Source: JAGXLC01 sp964461045
GTDB lineage: Bacteria > Bacteroidota > Bacteroidia > Bacteroidales > UBA12077
Length of the DNA: 38,646 nucleotides
Direction of reading: 5' to 3'
Assembly: GCA_964461045.1 (NCBI GenBank)
Contig: CAYWSJ010000029.1
Location: 1 to 38,646 of the forward strand
Shown: piece after piece, positions 8,655 through 16,700 of the stretch
Layout of the letters: the number at the start of each line of letters is the position of its first letter
How positions within the stretch are numbered: position 1 is the stretch's first letter
The notes under the pieces: generated by a model
What the model saw: the letters and a program-made list of their open reading frames with translations, nothing else
What the model was told of the DNA's origin: nothing
The model's database searches: none
Translations under genes and position numbers: made by a program

Positions 8655-8867
8655 ATGAAAGCAAAAAAGGATAAGAAAAGACCACTTCTTTTTGAAACAG
8701 ACAAGTCAAAAGAAGAACTGAAAAGAGAGATTGCTTTGTCTTTAACTCCAGAAGAAAGGCTACAGAAATTAACCCGCATGATCCTTTTCAATAAACAATT
8801 TAGTAAAAATTACCACGAGGCTGTCCAAAAACGTCTGAAAGAAGGCAATATTTTTATATTGAAATAA
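8655..8867 (+). CDS. small basic protein, first gene of a two-gene unit with a nucleotidyltransferase
   Basis: A 70-residue, Lys/Glu-rich, probably all-helical cytoplasmic protein. It opens with a basic stretch (MKAKKDKKRP), then LLFETDKSKEELKREIALSL, TPEERLQKLTRM, and a hydrophobic-aromatic C-terminal helix. There are no cysteines and no signal peptide. I do not recognise a named domain. The start is supported by AGGGAG 4 nt upstream, and the nucleotidyltransferase-fold gene begins 8 nt after its stop, so the two are probably translated together. Being the small charged first gene of such a pair, it could be an antitoxin or a regulatory subunit; this is inference from layout only. It lacks the RX4-6H motif expected of a HEPN partner. 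Confidence 0.7.
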   Translation: MKAKKDKKRPLLFETDKSKEELKREIALSLTPEERLQKLTRMILFNKQFSKNYHEAVQKRLKEGNIFILK

Positions 8868-8875
8868 TTTGATCA

Positions 8876-9349
8876 ATGGAACTGTTCCCTGAATTTTACA
8901 AGAGCATTTTACAAGCATTCGAGAAGTACCAAGTCAGATATTTGGTCGTTGGAGGTTTTGCAACAAACTTTCATGGCATAATTCGTTCAACCCTCGATAT
9001 GGATATTTGGATAGATAAAAAAGATACCAACCTGGAGTGTCTTTATAATTCTTTAATTTACCTTGATTATTCTGAGGAAAGTTGCCAACAAGCCACCGAA
9101 GCTTTCAAAAACAATCACATAATTAAAATTTCACATGAGGATAACCTTGTTGAGCTTCTGGATGATTCTATCACCAGAATGGACTTTGATTCTGCCTATG
9201 ATAACAGAATTGAAAAGAAAACAGATTATTTCACTTTTTATGTCATAGGGTTAGAAGATCTGATAACCATGAAATCTAAAACAAACAGATACAGAGACCT
9301 GATTGATGTAAAGGAATTAAAAGAAATCAGAAAGGATAAAAATGCTTAG
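8876..9349 (+). CDS. nucleotidyltransferase-fold protein (MNT/AbiEii-like)
   Basis: A 157-residue protein with the polymerase-beta-like nucleotidyltransferase signature. VVGGFATNFHG holds the GG at 26-27, and STLDMDIWID holds D41-x-D43; a third acidic residue is probably D103 or D105 in TRMDFD. The C-terminal VIGLEDLITMKSKTNRYRDLIDVKEL matches the 'dLi..K..a.R.kDl.D' helix common in this family. Such proteins transfer a nucleotide to a protein or RNA target; relatives act as toxins (AbiEii) or as antitoxins (MNT with HEPN). Here the partner is the 70-residue protein just upstream instead of a HEPN protein. The catalytic residues look intact. The target is unknown. The remaining gene-free stretch 9350-9579 shows no recognisable element. 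Confidence 0.8.
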   Translation: MELFPEFYKSILQAFEKYQVRYLVVGGFATNFHGIIRSTLDMDIWIDKKDTNLECLYNSLIYLDYSEESCQQATEAFKNNHIIKISHEDNLVELLDDSITRMDFDSAYDNRIEKKTDYFTFYVIGLEDLITMKSKTNRYRDLIDVKELKEIRKDKNA

Positions 9350-9579
9350 TGTACAAATACCTGTCCCATTTGAACGTATCACCATTATTCCTGGCAGCAA
9401 ATAGCTTGAAACGGTTGCTCCATTTGCAATAACCAGAATTTTACAAATGTTTTCCATAATTATACAAAACCAAACTGTCTGCTCATTGTTAACATAATTT
9501 CTGATACGCTCTTAATTATTTAAATATGCTGTATTCCAGCAACCGAGTGACCACTGAATAACTATAGAATGATAACCGA

Positions 9580-10230
9580 ATGACTATGAAGACAGAACGT
9601 GCACTAAATATAGCCTTTGCCTTAAGTATAGTTACCATTGCTTACAATGTTATTGAAGGCATAATTTCGGTATTTTTTGGAATGGAAGATGGTACTCTTG
9701 CCCTTTTGGGTTTTGGAGTGGATAGTTTTGTAGAGGTGATTTCCGGACTTGGAATTGCACATATGATATGGAGAATGAAATTTGGAAAGGCTGAATTTAC
9801 TGATAAATTTGAACGACAGGCGCTGCGAATTACCGGATTTGCTTTCTTCCTCCTGACTGCCGGGTTAGTCGCTGGTTCTGTTATTAACATCATTCAAAAT
9901 AACCAGCCGAACACTACGGTGGTTGGAATAATTATTTCCTCTATTTCAATACTCACCATGTATTTTCTTATGAAGTATAAATTGAGATTTGGAAAGATAC
10001 TTGGTTCAGATGCGATTATTGCCGATGCCAATTGCACCCGTTCGTGTTTTTATCTTTCTATTGTCTTGTTGGCTTCAAGCGGGTTGTATGAAATTTTTCA
10101 GATTGGTTACATCGACAGCATTGGTTCGCTGGGAATTGCCTGGTTTGCTTTTAATGAAGGGAGAGAAGCTTTCGAGAAAGTGAAATCTGGTAAAATAAGT
10201 TGTTGCGGAGATGGAAGCTGCAAGCAATAA
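9580..10230 (+). CDS. short CDF-like cation transporter with a Cys-substituted metal site and Cys-rich tail
   Basis: An inner-membrane protein of 216 residues with about six hydrophobic segments, resembling the transmembrane part of cation diffusion facilitators and lacking the usual C-terminal cytoplasmic domain. In TM2, GFGVDSFVEVISG places D48 and E52 at the i/i+4 metal ligand positions (D45/D49 in E. coli YiiP). In TM5, IIADANCTRSC places C152 and C156 where YiiP has H153 and D157. The tail SCCGDGSC adds C208, C209 and C214. A D/E/C/C site suggests a soft metal such as Cu, Cd or Hg rather than Zn or Mn; this is inference. The start could also be the ATG at 9586. It closes the metal-related region that begins with the Cus operon, though about 2.1 kb separates them. 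Confidence 0.8.
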   Translation: MTMKTERALNIAFALSIVTIAYNVIEGIISVFFGMEDGTLALLGFGVDSFVEVISGLGIAHMIWRMKFGKAEFTDKFERQALRITGFAFFLLTAGLVAGSVINIIQNNQPNTTVVGIIISSISILTMYFLMKYKLRFGKILGSDAIIADANCTRSCFYLSIVLLASSGLYEIFQIGYIDSIGSLGIAWFAFNEGREAFEKVKSGKISCCGDGSCKQ

Positions 10231-10319
10231 TTTATTAAAAATGAGTCTTTTAGGCTTATAAATCGTAATTCTGTAACTAATTACCAAAATCTTACAAATT
10301 TTTTCAAAAACTCTTGAAT

Positions 10320-10327
10320 TATATTTG
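10320..10327 (+). promoter_or_regulatory. Bacteroidota -7 box for the YceI gene
   Basis: TATATTTG is a perfect match to TAnnTTTG, 46 nt before the ATG at 10374. No clear TTG is seen at the -33 position, which may mean the promoter needs activation. Confidence 0.5.
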
Positions 10328-10341
10328 CGTTATAATTAATG

Positions 10342-10356
10342 CTACCAAAATGGTAG
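10342..10356. promoter_or_regulatory. candidate operator: 15-bp palindrome at the start of the YceI transcript
   Basis: CTACCAAAATGGTAG is a perfect inverted repeat (CTACCA/TGGTAG, 3-nt spacer) beginning 15 nt after the -7 box, where a bound repressor would block transcription. The Rrf2-family regulator at the end of the same gene cluster is the obvious candidate to bind it, but I see no second copy in the window. Confidence 0.45.
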
Positions 10357-10373
10357 GATAAATATCTTAAAAT

Positions 10374-10997
10374 ATGAAAACAATGAAAAAGAAAAGTTTA
10401 TTAAAAATTACACAGTTTATCTTGCTCTTTTGCATTATTGCACCAGGAGTCTATGCACAGCAAAAGCTTCAGCTTGTTGATGAGAAGGTGACTCTTAAAA
10501 TTATGGGAACCTCGAATCTGCACGATTGGACAATGGAGGCAGAAGGTCTAAATGGCGATATGCAAGCCTGGATAAATGAATCATCAATAGAAGCTATTGA
10601 AAATGGAAATCTTCGGGTAGTGGTTGATAAAATAGAAAGCGGAAAAAGCATCATGAATAAAAAAACCTATGATGCCTTGAATTCTGATGATCATCCCTAC
10701 ATAACCTTTCAATTGCAATCTGTTGAAGATCTCTATTCTGCAGGAAGCAATTTTTCGGGTAAAGCCCGGGGAGTTTTAACCATCGCTGGCCAGAGTGAAA
10801 ATGTTACTATTCCTGTTACTGGTAAAATTAAAGACAACCAGGTTATAGTTAATGGTAATTATTCACTAAAAATGACCAGTTTTCAGGTTGATCCACCAAC
10901 AGCAATGTTTGGAAGTTTGAAAACCGGTGATCAGGTCACTGTGGAATATGAACTTATTTTTAAACCGAAATCAAGCTTAATTACAGAAACAAAATAA
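10374..10997 (+). CDS. YceI-family secreted protein
   Basis: A 207-residue periplasmic lipid-binding-type protein. A signal peptide (hydrophobic core about 10-27) ends near APGVYAQQ. The mature part shows YceI hallmarks: KIMGTSNLHDWTMEAEG near the start, SDDHPYITFQLQSV in the middle, RGVLTIAGQSENVTIPV, and FQVDPPTAMFGSLKTGDQVTVEYELIF at the end. YceI proteins fold as an extended lipocalin-like barrel that binds isoprenoids or other amphiphiles; the ligand here is unknown. It leads a cluster with a barrel protein, a second YceI-like protein and an Rrf2 regulator. Its last residues and stop lie in the 55-bp stretch duplicated across the following assembly gap. An alternative start at 10383 (second Met, MKKK) is possible. 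Confidence 0.9.
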   Translation: MKTMKKKSLLKITQFILLFCIIAPGVYAQQKLQLVDEKVTLKIMGTSNLHDWTMEAEGLNGDMQAWINESSIEAIENGNLRVVVDKIESGKSIMNKKTYDALNSDDHPYITFQLQSVEDLYSAGSNFSGKARGVLTIAGQSENVTIPVTGKIKDNQVIVNGNYSLKMTSFQVDPPTAMFGSLKTGDQVTVEYELIFKPKSSLITETK

Positions 10998-11015
10998 AAA
11001 CCAGAATACAAACCA

Positions 11016-11115
11016 NNNNNNNNNNNNNNNNNNNNNNNNNNNNNNNNNNNNNNNNNNNNNNNNNNNNNNNNNNNNNNNNNNNNNNNNNNNNNNNNNNNNN
11101 NNNNNNNNNNNNNNN
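11016..11115. other. 100-N assembly gap, probably spurious
   Basis: Exactly 100 N. The 55 nt before it (10961-11015) and the 55 nt after it (11116-11170) are identical, so the two contig ends overlap and the gap may contain no missing sequence apart from possible extra repeat units. Confidence 0.95.
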
Positions 11116-11155
11116 TAAACCGAAATCAAGCTTAATTACAGAAACAAAATAAAAA

Positions 11156-11191
11156 CCAGAATACAAACCAGAATACAAACCAGAATACAAA
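11156..11191. repeat. 12-bp tandem repeat before the barrel gene
   Basis: Three perfect copies of CCAGAATACAAA plus a partial CCA, in the leader between the YceI stop and the barrel-protein start. One further copy (11001-11012) lies on the other side of the assembly gap. Copy number is uncertain because the assembly broke here. Confidence 0.85.
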
Positions 11192-11211
11192 CCAACAAAT
11201 TACATTAATTT

Positions 11212-12591
11212 ATGAAAAAGTTAGCTTTAGTATTAAGTCTGTTTATAGTTGGATCATTTGTTTACGGGCAATCCGGAGATAATGATTCTAAAGATGAAAT
11301 GAATAAAGAAAATGAACCTTCATTGCAGTTTTACAGAGCGCCAGGTTATCATGGCCTGAATGTTTTCGAAACACAAAAAGAGGATAATGTCAAATATGAA
11401 GGATTTCATGTTAGAGTAGGCGGTGATTTCGCTCTGCAGTTTCAGGGCCTTGACCATTCTAATGCAGACGGTGCTCCCGAATTAATTACACTTGGCAAAA
11501 ACATTAATTTGCCAACTGCCAATTTAAATATAGATGTACAATTGCATGATGGTGTAAGAATGCATCTGCGTACTTATCTGAGTTCAAGACACCACAATGA
11601 AACGTGGGTCAAAGGAGGTTATATTCAGATTGATAAACTGGATTTTCTTTCTGAAGATTTTGCCTCAGGTGTTATGGATATGACTACTCTGCGTGCTGGT
11701 GTAGATGAGCTGAATTATGGCGATGCTCATTTTAGAAGATCAGACAATGCGAAAACAATATATAATCCTTTTGTTGGGAATTATATTATGGACGCATTTA
11801 CTACAGAGCCTTTCCTTGAAGTAACCCTGCAACCCAAAGATTTTATTATAGTGGGTGGTGTTTCAAACGGATTGCTTAATCCTACCGTGAGTAAAGCCCT
11901 TACAGCATGGGGTAGTGGAAAGTATGAAGGAACTGCAGACCTGAAACCAACTTTTTATGGTAAATTGGGAATCGATAAAGAAATTAACAATGATTTAAGA
12001 GTAAGGTTAACAGGATCATTTTATACCGCACAAGGTGTAGATAATGGTAATCATTTGTATGGTGGCGACCGTGCAGGAGGACGATATTATAATGTATTTA
12101 GTTATATTGCCTCAGACTCCACCGTAAGTTCTGATGATTTTAGTGGAAGGTTTAACCCTGGATTCAATAAAGAAACAGCTTTTCAGATTAATCCATTCGT
12201 AAAATATTATGGTCTTGAATTTTTTGGAGTGTACGAACAAACAACCGGGAATAGTGGTGCAGATGGAGTAGAGGATGGGAATTATAACCAAATTGGTGCA
12301 GAACTTCTTTATCGCTTCGGTTCCTGGGATCAGTTTTATATTGGTGGAAGATACAACACAGTATCAGGCCACGGAGAATACGCCAAAGGCGGAGAAAAAC
12401 CAGACACTAAAGAGATTAGCAGAATAAATATTGGTGGTGGATGGTTCATGACCAAAAATACCCTGATAAAAGCAGAGTATGTAACTCAGGAATATAATGA
12501 GAATTTTGCAAATCCATGGACAGGCAATCCTAATAACCTAACAGAAGGAAAATTTAATGGTTTTGTTCTGGAAGCTGTTATTTCATTTTAA
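11212..12591 (+). CDS. outer-membrane beta-barrel (porin-like) protein
   Basis: A 459-residue protein with a signal peptide (MKKLALVLSLFIVGSFVYGQ) and a mature part dominated by alternating-pattern beta strands, ending in the aromatic C-terminal strand GFVLEAVISF typical of outer-membrane barrels recognised by BAM. Internal segments such as DFALQFQGLDH, NLNIDVQLHDGVRMHLRTYLSSRH, LRAGVDELNYGDAHFRRSDN and DQFYIGGRYNTVSGHGEY resemble porin-like barrel strands and loops. I cannot assign a substrate. It sits 59 nt after the YceI stop if the assembly gap is spurious, so it is probably co-transcribed with the YceI gene. A strong hairpin follows its stop. Confidence 0.82.
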   Translation: MKKLALVLSLFIVGSFVYGQSGDNDSKDEMNKENEPSLQFYRAPGYHGLNVFETQKEDNVKYEGFHVRVGGDFALQFQGLDHSNADGAPELITLGKNINLPTANLNIDVQLHDGVRMHLRTYLSSRHHNETWVKGGYIQIDKLDFLSEDFASGVMDMTTLRAGVDELNYGDAHFRRSDNAKTIYNPFVGNYIMDAFTTEPFLEVTLQPKDFIIVGGVSNGLLNPTVSKALTAWGSGKYEGTADLKPTFYGKLGIDKEINNDLRVRLTGSFYTAQGVDNGNHLYGGDRAGGRYYNVFSYIASDSTVSSDDFSGRFNPGFNKETAFQINPFVKYYGLEFFGVYEQTTGNSGADGVEDGNYNQIGAELLYRFGSWDQFYIGGRYNTVSGHGEYAKGGEKPDTKEISRINIGGGWFMTKNTLIKAEYVTQEYNENFANPWTGNPNNLTEGKFNGFVLEAVISF

Positions 12592-12605
12592 TTAGTAATG
12601 CTTTT

Positions 12606-12648
12606 TTTAAAGATACCCTCCTTAATAATAAAAGAGGGTATCTTTAAA
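12606..12648 (+). terminator. strong hairpin terminator or attenuator between the barrel and second YceI-like genes
   Basis: TTTAAAGATACCCTC (12606-12620) and GAGGGTATCTTTAAA (12634-12648) form a perfect 15-bp stem with a 13-nt loop, followed by a T-rich tract. It ends only 13 nt before the next ATG. This leaves no room for an ordinary promoter after it, so it may act as an attenuator with partial read-through, or the next gene's promoter overlaps it. Confidence 0.85.
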
Positions 12649-12661
12649 TTTTTTATAGCTC

Positions 12662-13255
12662 ATGAAAATATTTTTAACTTTTTTTATTTGTTTTATAATA
12701 ACTCCTCCTCTTTTCACACAGGGTTATCCTTCTGCCGTAGGAGATTACAGGTATATTATACAATCTGTTACTATTAATGGTAAAACCAATATTAATCGAT
12801 TTACTTTTGAATATGATACTTCTAAGAATCATTTTTTAGAGAAAGAAGAATCTGAGAATTGTACCCATGTTCAGGAGAATGTTATAAAATTTGATTTCCT
12901 GGTTAGAGGATTTGATAGTAACAATAAAAGGATGAATCATGATTTTTATAATATGCTGAATAGTTCTATATATCCCAAAATTGTTGTTGCTATTCAACAA
13001 AATGAAATTAATAATATTTTTTATAAAAGGGCTGATAATTATTTGAATTTGCATTTAAATATGGCAGGAAACCATAAAGTAGTGCCCGGTAATTACTCGT
13101 ATCAGTTTTTGGAAGAAGATACATTGAAATTAAAGGGAGGAACCCAAATTAACCTTAATGATTTTTCTTTGGAGCCTCCTCAAAAAATGCTTGGGCTTGT
13201 GCAGGTTGATAAAACTATTTTCATTAATTTTGATATTGTTCTGATACACCGATAA
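12662..13255 (+). CDS. divergent YceI-like secreted protein
   Basis: A 197-residue protein with a signal peptide (hydrophobic 3-18, ending near PPLFTQGYP). The mature part keeps the YceI outline: VTINGKTNINRFTFEYD near the N-terminus (compare TSNLHDWTMEAEG in the first YceI protein), NSSIYPKIVVAIQQ in the middle, LHLNMAGNHKVV, and FSLEPPQKMLGLVQVDKTIFINFDIVL at the end (compare FQVDPPTAMFGSLKTGDQVTVEY). It is very AT-rich and has one extra cysteine (CTHV). The resemblance is by eye and remote. It is 11 nt from the Rrf2 gene, so the two are probably one transcript. Confidence 0.72.
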   Translation: MKIFLTFFICFIITPPLFTQGYPSAVGDYRYIIQSVTINGKTNINRFTFEYDTSKNHFLEKEESENCTHVQENVIKFDFLVRGFDSNNKRMNHDFYNMLNSSIYPKIVVAIQQNEINNIFYKRADNYLNLHLNMAGNHKVVPGNYSYQFLEEDTLKLKGGTQINLNDFSLEPPQKMLGLVQVDKTIFINFDIVLIHR

Positions 13256-13266
13256 AAAGCAATGTT

Positions 13267-13680
13267 TTGAAATTAAATACAAAGACAAGATATGGAATCC
13301 GCACAATGGTTGAGATTGCTTTGAAAGATCCCAAAGGGGTGTATCAAAAAGAAATTGCCCGCAACCAGAACATTTCGTTTAAATACCTTGATCAAATAGT
13401 ATCTTCGTTAAAAGCAGCAGATTTGATCACCAATTTAAAAGGGAAAAAAAGTGGTTATGTCTTAAATCTTCCCAGGGAAGATATTACCATATATAAAATT
13501 TACAGAGCATTTCAGCCTAAAATCTGTATAGTTGATTGTTTAAAGGAAAATTACCAGTGTAAAGCACAGAATAGCTGCATAACCAAACCTTTTTGGGAAG
13601 GATTAAATGGGTTAATCCTTAATTATTTTCAGGAATATACATTACAAGACTTGATTGATGGGAAGGTCAGGGAAATATAA
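13267..13680 (+). CDS. Rrf2-family transcriptional regulator with four cysteines
   Basis: A 137-residue DNA-binding protein. The N-terminus MKLNTKTRYGIRTMVEIAL is the family's classic opening and fixes the start at a TTG codon (13267). The winged helix includes YQKEIARNQNISFKYLDQIVSSLKAADLITNLKGKKSGY, ending in the wing. The C-terminal half has C87, C91, C98 and C104; the last three lie close to the IscR cluster positions 92, 98 and 104, so a redox- or NO-sensitive Fe-S cluster is likely by family knowledge. It is 11 nt downstream of the second YceI-like gene and probably controls the cluster, perhaps through the palindrome at 10342-10356; that link is inferred. The TTG start and the upstream hairpin would both keep its level low. 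Confidence 0.9.
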   Translation: MKLNTKTRYGIRTMVEIALKDPKGVYQKEIARNQNISFKYLDQIVSSLKAADLITNLKGKKSGYVLNLPREDITIYKIYRAFQPKICIVDCLKENYQCKAQNSCITKPFWEGLNGLILNYFQEYTLQDLIDGKVREI

Positions 13681-13702
13681 TATTATTTCTGAAGTAAAAA
13701 AA

Positions 13703-16700
13703 TTACCAGCCTATACCCCGTATAAATAATCCATAGGTATAATCCTTGTCGTTACGCTGAAATGGAATAGCTACATAAGGTTCCAGCACGAAATAACCAA
13801 AGAGGTTTATGCGGAGGGCAAGTCCCGTACTGAAAATAGGTGTATTTTTGTCAAAATCAGGTTCCCAGGAAAATTTTAAATTCTGATAATTATTGCAGGC
13901 AAAACCTCCGTCGAAGAATCCGATTAATGATGTATAGAAATACCGTGATTTAATCATGGTTAATCTTTTAGGTCCACTGAAAGGTAAACGAACTTCAGCA
14001 TTGATAACTCCCATTTTTGAACCTGCCAGTTTATTTGTATTGATATTATCTTCACTATAGGCCTGGTCCCTCTCAAAAGATCCATAGGAATAGCCTCTTA
14101 CAAAATAATAATCACCTACATAAAGCGGATAAAGACTTTCTGCATCTTCTCCATACCGCGCATAATTCAGTGCTCTGATTCCAAAACTTAGTGGTTTTTT
14201 AAAGAAATATTTTCTGAAATCGAATAGCGTAGCATACATATTATATTCTGCAAACATCCGGTCTACCTGGAATCTGTAACGATATCCATCAAGGGGCCCG
14301 GTTATACCCATTCGTGAATTGTCACCTACATAGGCCACATAGGCTCTTCCCACCCAGAAAGGTTCCGGAGAGGGCAATTTTTGTCTGTCTTCACCTACAA
14401 GGATTCCACCAACATAATAATTATTGATACTGTCTATACGATAACTATACCTGGAAATAGATGTTCCAGCCTCAAATCGAAGCTTACGTGATAAAGGATA
14501 CTGCCCGAATACAGATAATTCATCATGAAAGATTCTTATTCTTTCAATTACAAAATTATCAACATATTCCGTGGTATTTGGATCGCCATCCAATTCCGCA
14601 CTGTCTACTTTAAAATAATAATAAGAGTATCTGTAAGGTATATGGCTGAACGAACCTCCCCAGTTTAATCTGGATTCTCTGTTAAAATAAGCCACCTGGC
14701 CACCAATATCATAAATTTCACCCTGGACTTGTAAATTAGTAAAAAGCTGATGCCTTTTAAGTACATCGTTGAACAGTGCACTTACTCCACCTGAAGCATA
14801 AGTCCCGAACTGACTTGTTCCTACACCCATACCGCTGCTGCCAATGTATTCAAGTTGGAACTGAGGTTTGTACGGCTTCTTTTTGAATGCAGTATCTTTG
14901 TAAGACGAGCGTCTTGTTAGGCTCGATTCTAAAATATTCAGAATACGGTTTCCCGGGGGTAATATTTCCGGCTCATTATTGGCTAATCCCTGGCTTACTT
15001 GTACCGGGTTAAAATCATCTTCGTCTGCAAGATAAATATGATAATTATCGTTTATGTAAAGTGTGTATGCTATTTTTCCATTATCAGAAATACTATATGA
15101 TGGGGCTAAACTGGTTATTCCTGTTATGCCTGTCACAAAATCTGATAATTTGAATATGTTGCCACTTTGAATTTCATATTTATATAAATTACGAAAACCA
15201 TCTGCATGCGATAAGAAATAGATATAATCTCCTCTGGGTGAAAATTTGGGACTGAAAACATCTTTTTCAGGAAATACATGGTTTAATGTTATTATTTCTT
15301 CTGTTTCCCTGTCATAAATAGATAACCTGTAGTTACCATACACTTGTTTTTCCAGGTTGGTCTTATTTCCCCGATCACTTATAAAAACAATATTTTCCCC
15401 ATCAGGCGACCAGGAAGGCTGTAAATCACTATATTGATCATTTGTTAGTTGCTTTACTTCCTCTGTTTGAAGATCAAATAGATAAAGATCACTTTTACCA
15501 TGTTTTAATCCTGATACAATAATTTTATTTTCTTTTGGCGACCATCTTGGATTTTTAAAAGCATCTACACCTTCGATATAATATTCGTTAAGTACTTTGG
15601 CCCTGTTCCCTTTTAACCCAACAACCATTAATTTGGTTTTTCCTTTTGAAAGTGAAGAAAGAACATATTTTTTTCCGTCGGGAGACCACGAACCTGCTGA
15701 CTCAATATAATTAAAATCGTCAATGTGAGATTTTCTTACTGTACTGGTAAGTTTTTTAATAATTTCTTTGTCACTGGTTCTTGCCATCAGCAAATCAATG
15801 CTGATAACATTTTTATTGGTCAAAAAGGTAATATAATTGCCATCGGGGCTAATAACCGGCGAAAGATTTATTTCTCCTGAATTTTTTATTGTGAATAGTT
15901 CCCTGCCTACCGGGTATATTGTATCTTTTAGAAATGGTTTGTATGTTTTTTTAATCGATTTTTCCCATAAAACAGACAAAGAATCCGTATCCAGCCCAAA
16001 GAGCCTTCTTGTTGCGTTTTCCAGTCCATATTTAGCTGTAGTTGAAAGCAATGGTTTGATCATTGCATCTCCCCATATTCCTGTTACAAAAGCCCAGAAA
16101 GCGTGTCCATATCTGTAGGGGAAATATCTGTTTGGATATTTTGTCATTTCCTCAATGGTTGGAACATCATCATGGATAACAGCGTCTCTCAGCCACATTG
16201 CTGTTTTATTATCTCTTGGGCCTATAGACATATATTCTGCCATTCCCTCAATCATCCATAATGGTATGTTTTGCAATGATTCAAAGCCCAGGCTGTCGCT
16301 TTTTTTGATTAAATTATACTGAAAAACGTGTACCATTTCATGACCAAGAACATGATCTGTTTCTCTGTTCGATTCCATGAACGGCATGACTACCCTTTGT
16401 CTTAACCCTTCTGTTACCCCACCGGTTCCTACATTAATCAATCCGGATATGACCGTTGTTTGCTGAAAATCAGGGTGGTTATTGTATAATATCAGGGGAT
16501 TGTTTTTTACTGTATCTCTGAAGATTGAAAAGTGTCTTTTATACCAGTGTTCTGTTTGACGTCCGAAATCTTCTATTATTTTAGTTGAATCTACATAATT
16601 ATAAATATTGAAATGGGGAGTTTTATAAATAGAAAAATCGAATTGTTCATAATTTACTTTGTTTTGACCAAAATATTGAGAATAGGCAGATTTTGAATTT

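Noticed and set aside
11016..11115. A true 55-bp direct repeat flanking a missing segment
   Set aside because: Identical contig ends around an exact 100-N placeholder are better explained as an unmerged assembly overlap.
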